From NCBI GenBank assembly GCA_021777105.1, contig JAIQZQ010000095.1, positions 1-64,000 on the forward strand: 64,000 bases of DNA, written 5' to 3'. The number at the start of each line of letters is the position of its first letter. Positions within the stretch are counted from its first letter, which is position 1. The stretch is from Candidatus Anammoxibacter sp. (GTDB taxonomy: Bacteria; Planctomycetota; Brocadiia; Brocadiales; Anammoxibacteraceae). The notes beneath the pieces are model-generated. The model had not been told where the DNA came from, did not search any database, and worked only from the letters and a program-made list of their open reading frames with translations. Shown here piece after piece: positions 1-7,915 of this stretch. The position numbers were made by a program, and so were the translations under genes.

Positions 1-87
1 GTGCTTAAGGAAGAATTTCCACCAGTTGCCTTTATCTAAGAGAATATCTTTTATTTTGATACCACTTACAATTTCCATTAACTGCAT
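1..87 (-). CDS. N-terminus of a gene truncated by the window edge; possibly an IS91-like/zinc-binding transposase
   Basis: Reverse complement from the CAT at 85-87 reads MQLMEIVSGIKIKDILLDKGNWWKFFLKH, open to the window edge; the ILLDKxNWWKF stretch resembles N-termini of IS91-type transposases, from memory only. Confidence 0.35.
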   Translation of the reverse strand, partial: MQLMEIVSGIKIKDILLDKGNWWKFFLKH

Positions 88-232
88 AGTATACAATTTT
101 AAAGCCGGAAGTTAAAGGTGTGTTGCCGAAGGCTTAATTTAGAGGTTTATTAAATTATTATTAATATGCTGGGTTCTCGGCTTATTAATATATGCGATAT
201 TTTATAATTTATAAGTTAGAAGGAGCTACGCA

Positions 233-1804
233 ATGACAGCTTTTCGAATAAACGCAAATAACAGAATACGACTATTGATCCTGTTTACGGCAATGGCTTC
301 TGTTTCATTTTTTAGCGCCGGCGCTTTTGCCCAACTTGACGAAACATGGACTATAACCGTTAACGGCCAGTCGGTTCAGGTCAATCCGGATGGTTCTTTT
401 AAAATTTCAAACATTTCAGCGGCTGATCTGTTTGGCCCAGGAGGCCCCGGCACCCTTGCGGACTTTTTAAGCGACGATTTCCTTAGGGCTGTTGCCGTCA
501 GAACTTTTAACGGAGTTACGCAGTACGCGTTTAGCGAGCCGTTTCAGATTACAAACGGCGAGACTTTTGTTATAGGCCCAATGACATTCACTGATTTCCC
601 TCCGCCGTTTCCTGATTCGCTAAATATACAGGTTTCCGAGCCCGTTCTTGCCGAAATAGGACAAACTACACAATTGGCCGTAACCGGCATTTTAGCGGAC
701 GGAGGCGCAATTGATGTTACTTTACGCTCGAAATGGACGGTATACCGCACAAGCAACCCGGATATTGCAACGGTCGGACAAGACGGCCTTGTAACCGCGG
801 AAGGTCCAGGAACAGCCTTTATAACAGCTGTTAATGAGGGAGCTACTTCAGTGACAAAAATAACGGTTGTGCCCGGCGATCCCCTGACTACAATTGAAGG
901 TTTTGTCATGGCTGAGGACGGGACGCCTGTTGACGGCGCTGATGTAAATATACAGCCTATGGATTTATCAGCTGTAACCGGCTTTGACGGATCCTTTCAG
1001 ATTTCAGATGTTCCAACGGAACTGGGAGCGCTATCAGTTGATGTTACAAAATCTTCATCAGGCGGTTTACTTATTGGCGTCGGCTCTAGAGATATCACAA
1101 CATTTGCGCCGGGAATGGTTACCGACATCGGCATAATCACAATGAAACAGGTTCTTAACATCCTTCTTTTTGGAGACAGAGTAGGTGAACGTGGCATACT
1201 GGAAGGAAAGCTTGCATCTCTTGGCCATATCGTTGTCAACCAGGCGGTTTTGCCCACAGACATCTCGCTATTTGACGCCATCTGGCATGTAAGTTCCGAC
1301 ACCCCACTTAGTTCATCAGAACAATTGCGATTGGCTGATTTTGTAAGCTCCGGGAAAGGACTTTATTTAACCGGTGAAAAACCAGGGTGTTGCCAGAGTA
1401 TGAATGATACTGTTGAAACTTTATTAAACTTGATACTCATAGAGCCGGGTATCATTATTGGCGTTAATAGTTACCAAGTGCCGGGCCCATATCCTTTTAA
1501 CCAGAATGCAATGGACGGCGCAATAACCACGGATCCGAATAACATATCCTTTTGGTCGCCAATAGTTGCCGGAGGAATTGGAGGTCTTGGGCTCTTGCCG
1601 GATCGTAACATATTAGTCACTGGGGCCGTAGAGGGTAACGAAGTTCCTGTTGGCGGCGTATGGGATTGTAATGATCTTATAAGCGGAGCCGGCAGGGTAG
1701 TTCTTTTGATGGATGTCAACTGGTTCCCTAACGGCAACTCGGTATTTGAAATTATAGAAAATATCCAGAAATTTCTAAGCAAGGCCGGCGAGTGCGGTCC
1801 GTAG
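233..1804 (+). CDS. Secreted protein with signal peptide, Big2-like Ig domain and carboxypeptidase-regulatory-like domain
   Basis: 523 aa ORF; hydrophobic N-terminal signal (LLILFTAMASVSFFSAGAFAQ); Big2-like pattern (WTVYRTSNPDIATVGQDGLVTAEGPGTAFITA); CarboxypepD_reg-like 'IEGFVMAEDGTPVDGADVNIQ'. Confidence 0.75.
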   Translation: MTAFRINANNRIRLLILFTAMASVSFFSAGAFAQLDETWTITVNGQSVQVNPDGSFKISNISAADLFGPGGPGTLADFLSDDFLRAVAVRTFNGVTQYAFSEPFQITNGETFVIGPMTFTDFPPPFPDSLNIQVSEPVLAEIGQTTQLAVTGILADGGAIDVTLRSKWTVYRTSNPDIATVGQDGLVTAEGPGTAFITAVNEGATSVTKITVVPGDPLTTIEGFVMAEDGTPVDGADVNIQPMDLSAVTGFDGSFQISDVPTELGALSVDVTKSSSGGLLIGVGSRDITTFAPGMVTDIGIITMKQVLNILLFGDRVGERGILEGKLASLGHIVVNQAVLPTDISLFDAIWHVSSDTPLSSSEQLRLADFVSSGKGLYLTGEKPGCCQSMNDTVETLLNLILIEPGIIIGVNSYQVPGPYPFNQNAMDGAITTDPNNISFWSPIVAGGIGGLGLLPDRNILVTGAVEGNEVPVGGVWDCNDLISGAGRVVLLMDVNWFPNGNSVFEIIENIQKFLSKAGECGP

Positions 1805-1937
1805 CCTTTATAAGTAAAAAGTATAAAGGCAAAAGTAAAAAGGTTGGTAAAAATCCAGGATTTTTGACGAAATTTCAAAAACAATTTTCAAAGTATCCTG
1901 AAGGGCATAAATTATACTAGATGAGAATTGAGATTAC

Positions 1938-2157
1938 TTGACGAGCAAGACACTTTAAAACAAAAAAACATGATTGATTAAAGAAGGATATTGAAAATGG
2001 CCTGAAAGGTGAATCTACTCTGTTTGATATGGAAAAAATTATTAGCGAAGTAAATGAAGCGTGGACAAAACAACAATCCCTTAAAAATTGATGATGCGGA
2101 TTATTAAAAAACCATAGGCCAAAGCGGATCTTAAAGAAATTGGACTTTATAATTAAT
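1938..2157 (+). pseudogene. Degraded ParD/ParE-type toxin-antitoxin remnant
   Basis: Frame 1 'DEQDTLKQKNMID*', then shifted frame 'KKDIENGLKGESTLFDMEKIISEVNEAWTKQQSLKN*' resembling an antitoxin C-terminus; overlapping ATG (2091) reads 'MMRIIKKP*AKADLKEIGLYN*', resembling a ParE N-terminus with an internal stop. Confidence 0.5.
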
Positions 2158-2166
2158 CTCTATTTT

Positions 2167-3261
2167 TTAACGCCGCGATTCCATATTCTCAAGATCGTTT
2201 ATCAGCGACTTTAATTTATCGTCATTTATATTGTATTTCTTTGCTAACTCTTTGAGTTTTGCTATATCGCCGGCCCTTTCTTCGCCGGTATCTTTTATAG
2301 GTTTTGGGCCGGTGGGCGTCCATCTGTTTTCAGCAATGTTTAGGCTTAGTATGTCCCATCTGGCATAGTGGCCCATTGTGTCAAAATAGGCCTTTGCCAT
2401 CATACGCTCATCCATATCAATCTCAGCGCAGATTATATCCTCTTTATTAAACACCGGTTCCCGCACAAACACCCCTGCTGGGTTTACTACGCATGCGCCG
2501 CCTACCCCGAGGTTGTATTGCATTTCGCTCTTTAGATTATCAGGGACTTCTTCCGGCGGCAAATATCCGCTTGAGCTAATCACAAACGTTTGAGTTTCAA
2601 TTGCGTGCTGCCTTATTGCCGGCTCAATGTCGCATGATCTTGCTCCGGGCTCAGCCGTTTTATCTCCCCCGTGTTTTTCCATACGCCACCATCCCGGCCA
2701 GACAGCGCAATGTATCTCCTCCCCTTTTACCGCCATTGCGTACCTCAAAAGGGTCATGTGGTGTTCGTAACAAATCGCTCCGCCGATGCGGCCTATATCC
2801 GTGTCAAACACGGCAATATCCGAAGCGTCGCCCATGCCCCAATACACCCGCTCGGAATGCGTGGGCATTATCTTCCTGTGCTTGCCGAGTATTATCCCGT
2901 CGTTATTTATAAATAGAAGTGTGTTATACAATGTGCCGCTGCCCGTAATGTCGCTAAGCTCGTTGCAACCAATAACGCAAATCAGATCCGCCGCTTTGGC
3001 CGCGTCCGCCAATATCTCAGTATCTTCTCCTGGTATCCTGATAGCGTTTTTCTGCATCTCAAATATCAGCTCCGTAGACCTGCGAACTGACACGCAGCCC
3101 CGCCAATACGGAAACGCGGCAATAAATGTTTCAGGAAACACTAAAAGTTGAACCCCTTTTTTGCCCGCCTCCCCAATAACCTTGCAGGCCTTTTCAACAG
3201 TCCCCTTTTTGTCCAGAAATTTTGGCGCAACTTGCGCGACACCTACTTTGATTTTGCTCAT
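2167..3261 (-). CDS. Nitrilase / carbon-nitrogen hydrolase family protein
   Basis: 364 aa; Glu-Lys-Cys catalytic motifs FPETF, KHRKIMPTHSER, GGAICYEH. Confidence 0.9.
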   Translation of the reverse strand: MSKIKVGVAQVAPKFLDKKGTVEKACKVIGEAGKKGVQLLVFPETFIAAFPYWRGCVSVRRSTELIFEMQKNAIRIPGEDTEILADAAKAADLICVIGCNELSDITGSGTLYNTLLFINNDGIILGKHRKIMPTHSERVYWGMGDASDIAVFDTDIGRIGGAICYEHHMTLLRYAMAVKGEEIHCAVWPGWWRMEKHGGDKTAEPGARSCDIEPAIRQHAIETQTFVISSSGYLPPEEVPDNLKSEMQYNLGVGGACVVNPAGVFVREPVFNKEDIICAEIDMDERMMAKAYFDTMGHYARWDILSLNIAENRWTPTGPKPIKDTGEERAGDIAKLKELAKKYNINDDKLKSLINDLENMESRR

Positions 3262-3303
3262 TTTAATATGACCTAAATTGAGTGATTCTAAAATTTATAT
3301 AAA

Positions 3304-3366
3304 TAGTGGCACAGGCATCCTTGCCTGTGTTTCAATTGATCACAGGCAAGGATGCCTGTGCCACTA
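3304..3366. repeat. REP-like palindrome: perfect 26-bp arms, 11-nt loop
   Basis: tagtggcacaggcatccttgcctgtg / cacaggcaaggatgcctgtgccacta; each arm is itself a small hairpin (CACAGGCA-TCCT-TGCCTGTG). Related copy at 5844-5906. Confidence 0.9.
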
Positions 3367-3456
3367 TCAATCACCCTATAGGTGATTTTAAAGTATTTAT
3401 ATTTCTTATTTCTACAATAGTTTAAGGGAGTTTAGATTAAAGAATAGCTCTATTCA

Positions 3457-5811
3457 TCATAACCATTTATAGCTCTGTAACAATTTTTCCCATCCGTCCC
3501 GGTATTCAAGTTTCTGAATTAGCTCCTTTGTTTTCGGTTTCATCTCTTTTTTCAGGATTGAAACCGTTTTGCTGAACTCCTTATTACCTTCAGCCGCTAT
3601 TTCAAACCACAAAAGTATGGCAAAAAACAATCTAATCTCTATTCCATCAGGCAATGGAACGCTGCGAATCCATTTTAAAATATCATCATATGCCGGGTCG
3701 TGTTTTTCATCAAGCAATTGTGAAGCATAAGCAGCTTTTTCATAAAATGCATCCTCTTTTTTAAATCTTTCATGAAACTCCTTAACAGCCTTGTCCCGTT
3801 TGCAATCAACCGCCATTAAAAGCAGATCGCAATGCCTAAGGTCTTCATCATCGTAAAACTCCATTATAGTTTCATATGCTTCCGGCTTGCCTGTTGCTGT
3901 TGCAAGATCTGTTATTTCGTAATTCGGGAATTGGCGGGTTTTTATTTTTTTTAGGTATTTTTCCCATATTTGGCCCTGGTCTTTGCGCGCATTAATATCT
4001 TGGTAAATTGAAATAAAACTGAACGTGTTTATCAAACATAATTGAAGGTATCTCATGTATATCATGTCTCTCATGTATCTCAGGTCTATCATGTCTCTCA
4101 GGTATCTCAGGTCTCCCAGATAACTCATGTCTATCATGTCTATCATTTCTATCATGTCTCTCATGTCTCTCATGTCTTTCAGGTATCTCATGTCTCTCAT
4201 GTCTCTTAAATCTGATTTCTTATAAAAATGAAAAACCGGAAACATTTTGTAAAAATCCAGCACGGGTTTTATAGCTTCAACAAAGAAACGCTTACGTATT
4301 TCAGTGCCGCAAGGTGGCTGGCCCTGCAATGCTTTTAAAACAGTTTGTTTGCGTCCACCTTTCCAAAGCTCTTCAAGGAAACGTCCGGCTTCATTCATTA
4401 GAGATAGGGCCATAATGAACACCTCTTCCCAATCGTTTGAATTTTTGCGTTTTTTTAGAGCTTTCATAGCAAGCTGTTCGTCTTTTGAGATATATTCAGC
4501 GGCAAGAAATTCCTGTAAGGTCAAGTGCGAGAATGAGATCCACCCTTCGGCCTGCTCTGTCAGCAGGCCGGAAGTCTCTTCTATCTGTTTGATTGATTTG
4601 CCGGCGTCTTCATACTCTTGCCCAAGCCTGTCCATTTCGTTTTTAAAGAAATCTACAGCATCCTTTTTGGGGAAAATCTTCAACCCTTTTTCAAGAAACG
4701 TCCAGGCCATCTTTGCCAACAGGCGTCGCAGGCTCTGGTAGACCATCTTTTCAATATACAGTTTGGGGGCAAGCCCCTGATCTACCCTCCAATCTTTTAT
4801 TAACAGGTCGATTATCTTGTCGTAAGTGTCTACGCGCGAGTCAGGTATGTCAAGGTTTCGCTCCAGCGTCATGCAAATGAAAGCGCAAAGTAAAGGTGTG
4901 CGCCCAAGCTCGTTTATGCCATGGTTTGATTCAAAACTCTTCTTTAATTCGTTTTGCATATCCAGCCGGTCAAAAAACCAGTTTTCAATAAAGGCCGTCA
5001 TCTCTTCCGTTGTAAAATTGTCAATTACCATAATCCTGAAACCGTCAAAAACATCTTTTTCGTCAAAAGCCGCAGGTCGGCTTGTTATTAAAAACAAGTT
5101 GTTGGAAAATTTTTTAACAAACTGTTTTAATTTTTCGCGAAGTTTTGAGCGGAGTTCGGGTCTTGCTTCGTCAAATGCGTCAAACGCTATAAACCCCTTG
5201 CCATTTTTTAAAATAAATTTTAAAAAAGGCAAGGCCAAGCCCTCATCAATTCCCTGCTCGGCAAGATATATTGAAATTAGCCGGTCAATATCATAGTCGG
5301 CTCTGGGTCCGACACTCTTTAATATATCCTTAAATGGAAGAAAAAGCGGAAGGGTTGACGATAATGAAGGGTTATCCTTAAAACCATTCTCTATAAAACG
5401 TTTAACCAGAAAACGGCTGAACGTTGTCTTGCCAAAGCCGGGGCCTCCTAATGCCACTGCGTGTTTGCATTTTATAAAGGCGTCAACAGCGTTTAACTGG
5501 TCGCCGGACTCTTTCTCTTCGTTGAATTTTGCTATAAGTTCCTCAATATCTTCAGGTTTGCTTTTTTTCAGAATTGCGGGGTCGATATCAAATTTTTCAG
5601 GATATATTCTGGTGTTGATGTAGAGCTGTGTAAGGGGCATCTCCCGGGCCATTTTTAGAATGCGCACGGTGGAAACGGATTTGTAGATATTTTTGTAAAC
5701 ATCTATAAGATTTTGCTCAATCTCTTTTTTTGAAAGATTTAAGTCTGGATTCTGTTTCGCCAATCCTGTGGCAACTTGTGAAATGGTGTGTTCTATTGCA
5801 AAAGACGGCAT
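3457..5811 (-). CDS. NACHT-family NTPase (STAND) with internal tripeptide repeat region
   Basis: 784 aa; Walker A 'ALGGPGFGKTTFSRFL', Walker B-like 'GFIAFDAFDE', sensor-like 'FLITSRPAAF'; low-complexity repeat in the C-terminal half. Confidence 0.85.
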   Translation of the reverse strand: MPSFAIEHTISQVATGLAKQNPDLNLSKKEIEQNLIDVYKNIYKSVSTVRILKMAREMPLTQLYINTRIYPEKFDIDPAILKKSKPEDIEELIAKFNEEKESGDQLNAVDAFIKCKHAVALGGPGFGKTTFSRFLVKRFIENGFKDNPSLSSTLPLFLPFKDILKSVGPRADYDIDRLISIYLAEQGIDEGLALPFLKFILKNGKGFIAFDAFDEARPELRSKLREKLKQFVKKFSNNLFLITSRPAAFDEKDVFDGFRIMVIDNFTTEEMTAFIENWFFDRLDMQNELKKSFESNHGINELGRTPLLCAFICMTLERNLDIPDSRVDTYDKIIDLLIKDWRVDQGLAPKLYIEKMVYQSLRRLLAKMAWTFLEKGLKIFPKKDAVDFFKNEMDRLGQEYEDAGKSIKQIEETSGLLTEQAEGWISFSHLTLQEFLAAEYISKDEQLAMKALKKRKNSNDWEEVFIMALSLMNEAGRFLEELWKGGRKQTVLKALQGQPPCGTEIRKRFFVEAIKPVLDFYKMFPVFHFYKKSDLRDMRDMRYLKDMRDMRDMIEMIDMIDMSYLGDLRYLRDMIDLRYMRDMIYMRYLQLCLINTFSFISIYQDINARKDQGQIWEKYLKKIKTRQFPNYEITDLATATGKPEAYETIMEFYDDEDLRHCDLLLMAVDCKRDKAVKEFHERFKKEDAFYEKAAYASQLLDEKHDPAYDDILKWIRSVPLPDGIEIRLFFAILLWFEIAAEGNKEFSKTVSILKKEMKPKTKELIQKLEYRDGWEKLLQSYKWL
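4042..4212 (-). repeat. 9-bp coding minisatellite, about 19 units, inside the NACHT gene
   Basis: Translates as DLR-DMR-DMR-YLK-DMR-DMR-DMI-EMI-DMI-DMS-YLG-DLR-YLR-DMI-DLR-YMR-DMI-YMR-YLQ; + strand shows repeated atctcatgt/ctatcatgt units. Confidence 0.95.
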
Positions 5812-5843
5812 TGGTTATGCTGCTCCATTTTTTTGTTTTAAAT

Positions 5844-5906
5844 AAGTGGCACAGGCATACAGCCTTTGGTCAATTGAAACACAGGCAAGGATGCCTGTGC
5901 CACTAT
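5844..5906. repeat. Diverged second copy of the REP-like palindrome
   Basis: aagtggcacaggcat...cacaggcaaggatgcctgtgccactatt; right arm intact, left arm partly degenerate relative to 3304-3366. Confidence 0.85.
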
Positions 5907-5944
5907 TTATACGAATTTTCAAAATTATTCAATTTTGGCGTTAA

Positions 5945-6385
5945 TTAAATATACGCGCGAAGCGGAATAGGTTCGTCTGTTAAACCCTGTTTTAAATCCT
6001 GCTTTAAATATACTTCATCAAGGCCGGCCCATAACTCTTTAATTATCGCTATTGAGTATTTAGGGCCGTCTTTTGGGTAGTATCTGTAGAGTAGTTTTGC
6101 GGCGTTGTCATAATCCTCCGCTTTCAAATAACAAGAAATTGCGCTAATAAGGTTGATGTGCATTTTGTCGCATTTTGCTTCCCGCTCAAGAATTGCGGCA
6201 ATGTTAACTTCAAGGTCGCCGGCCTGGCTGTAAAGAAAAATCATATCTTTACGGATTTCTGTTCTGCGTTCACTGTTATTGCCTGGATTTAGCGACTCAT
6301 GTTCCGCAAGCTCGGCTTTGCAAAGAATATCGCTCTTTATTTTTTGCATCTTGTGCCGTTCAGTTGTCAATTTGATTTTTTTCAT
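5945..6385 (-). CDS. Hypothetical alpha-helical (TPR-like) protein
   Basis: 146 aa, helix-rich with a TPR-like stretch (INLISAISCYLKAEDYDNAAKLLYRYYPKDG); begins 2 nt from the stop of the next gene, implying coupling. Confidence 0.55.
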   Translation of the reverse strand: MKKIKLTTERHKMQKIKSDILCKAELAEHESLNPGNNSERRTEIRKDMIFLYSQAGDLEVNIAAILEREAKCDKMHINLISAISCYLKAEDYDNAAKLLYRYYPKDGPKYSIAIIKELWAGLDEVYLKQDLKQGLTDEPIPLRAYI

Positions 6386-6386
6386 T

Positions 6387-6932
6387 TCAAATTCCAGGTA
6401 TATATTTAAGTATGGATTTTTTGTTTTTAAAATGGGTTACGGAGACGTATCCGTCTACCCTGGCAATTTCTCCATTATAATATGGGCTCTTTTTTAATTG
6501 TATCTCTTTTTTCCTGACGCGCGTTTTGGCGGTTTCTTTGGATTTGTATAATCCGGATACTTCTAAAAGGGTCTCCCCTTCGTCTCCTATCCAGTAATCG
6601 GCTCTATCTCCAAATTTGGCTCGTTCGCCTATTTTAATGCCGGTTATTTCAGGGAATATAATATGTGCGCCTCCTAATGCGGCTAACTCAGTTTCAACAT
6701 GCTCTTCAATGGAAGTTTCCGGCGGAATAGGTTTTTCATCGCTCCAGCTCAAATTTAGGACATTTTTGTCCTCTTTCCCTGAAGGTTTAATCCATTTAAA
6801 ATCAAGCTTGCAGCTCTTTTTGCCTGATTCGGCAAACTCTGCGCATCTTCTTATGGTTGGGATAAGGAACATTTCGCCCGCGCTTCTGCCGCGATAGTTC
6901 TTTTTTATGCTTTTTAGTTCAAAGGTTTTCAA
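6387..6932 (-). CDS. Hypothetical protein, possibly nuclease-fold-like
   Basis: 181 aa; 'GDRADYWIGDEGETLLEVSG' could be a degenerate PD-(D/E)XK core, not confirmable by eye. Confidence 0.5.
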   Translation of the reverse strand: MKTFELKSIKKNYRGRSAGEMFLIPTIRRCAEFAESGKKSCKLDFKWIKPSGKEDKNVLNLSWSDEKPIPPETSIEEHVETELAALGGAHIIFPEITGIKIGERAKFGDRADYWIGDEGETLLEVSGLYKSKETAKTRVRKKEIQLKKSPYYNGEIARVDGYVSVTHFKNKKSILKYIPGI

Positions 6933-6945
6933 TTTTTTATTATTT

Positions 6946-7038
6946 AACCCTTTTCAGGGTAAATTGGGGGTTGTTGTTCGTTACCCAGGGTGGCGCTGTC
7001 GCTTACCTTGGGCTAGTATATTTTTGCCTTTTCAGGGC
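6946..7038. repeat. Diverged tripartite palindromic module related to those around the transposase at 48070
   Basis: aacccttttcagggt ... acccaggg...ccttgggct ... gccttttcagggc; same order as the modules at 47561-47641 and 48534-48612. Confidence 0.65.
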
Positions 7039-7061
7039 GTTTTAGTTGAATATTCATTTTT

Positions 7062-7201
7062 AATACTGTTTAGTAATTATTGTATTAAAGATTGTGTCTA
7101 TTTCAATTGTTGAATTTGAGGCGGAGCCTCTTGGGACATTGCGTTACAAGGCGGGAGCCTTGTAACGAGTCGTCGAAATACTGTTTAGTAATTATTGTAT
7201 T
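7062..7201. repeat. 25-bp perfect direct repeats flanking a 90-bp hairpin-rich insert
   Basis: aatactgtttagtaattattgtatt at 7062-7086 and 7177-7201; insert contains GAGGC-GGA-GCCTC and CGTTACAAGGC-GGGA-GCCTTGTAACG (7142-7167, perfect 11-bp stem). Confidence 0.9.
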
Positions 7202-7286
7202 TTGGTTTCGTATGTGTCGATTATGAAGTTATGATTCATTAGGGGAATCCTCTTTTGGTTAGGAATTAAATATTTCTAATCCAACG

Positions 7287-7859
7287 TTAAAACAGCGATT
7301 TTTGTTCGCCGTATTCAATGTCTTTGGATAAGGTTCCGTTTTCGGTGAGTATTTTTATAGCTTTTTCTGTGACAACTTCGCTGTTTGTGTAAAAGCCGTC
7401 GTATTTGTGAGCATTTGGGGCTGCGCATTCTTCAGCTATAAGCGCGGAGTGCATGTTGCCGTCGGTTACTATTGATATCCAGTTATCTCTGACTGTGTAA
7501 GCGTTTTTTGTCACTATGTGGACATTGTCGGCGATATGGCCGATTTTAGTGTCCGCGACGCCTATTATATAAATCTCTTTGGCGTATTTTGCAAGGCGCG
7601 CGTATCTTTCAATGTAATCTGTAAAATGGCTTAGCACCTGAAAGCCTGAGTACAATACGCTCCTGTGTTTGTGCGCTTTCAGGGAGTTTTCTATTGTTCG
7701 GCTGACAAGATGCAGGGTTTGTAAGGAAGTTGTAAACTGGTAATCGGCGTCAAGCGCGTCAATATGCAGGTCGTTAAAAAGCGGCAATGGATTGTGGTTT
7801 TGTTTAAGCGCGCGCACTTCGCTTATTAGCGATTTAAAAGAGTTTGTTTTTTGTTTCAT
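7287..7859 (-). CDS. DICT-like sensory domain protein
   Basis: 190 aa; 'LHLVSRTIENSL...', 'SGFQVLSHFTDYIERYARLAKYAKEIYIIGVAD' resembles stand-alone DICT sensory domains. Confidence 0.45.
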   Translation of the reverse strand: MKQKTNSFKSLISEVRALKQNHNPLPLFNDLHIDALDADYQFTTSLQTLHLVSRTIENSLKAHKHRSVLYSGFQVLSHFTDYIERYARLAKYAKEIYIIGVADTKIGHIADNVHIVTKNAYTVRDNWISIVTDGNMHSALIAEECAAPNAHKYDGFYTNSEVVTEKAIKILTENGTLSKDIEYGEQKSLF

Positions 7860-7915
7860 TTTTCAAACTATAAGAAAACTGGTTTTGCAATGCGCATTTT
7901 TCTTTTTAAAAGCGG

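Noticed and set aside
544-1884. Antisense ORFs 544-909, 997-1302 and 1471-1884
   Set aside because: They overlap a well-supported + strand secreted protein and show no recognisable motifs; likely shadow ORFs. The same applies to most of the 60-190 aa ORFs antisense to the genes listed.
2601-3151. Three + strand ORFs within the nitrilase gene
   Set aside because: Overlap a nitrilase with all catalytic motifs on the - strand; no independent support.
4042-4212. Tandem repeat on + strand as CRISPR or noncoding satellite
   Set aside because: Unit is only 9 bp and lies in frame within a long NACHT ORF on the - strand.
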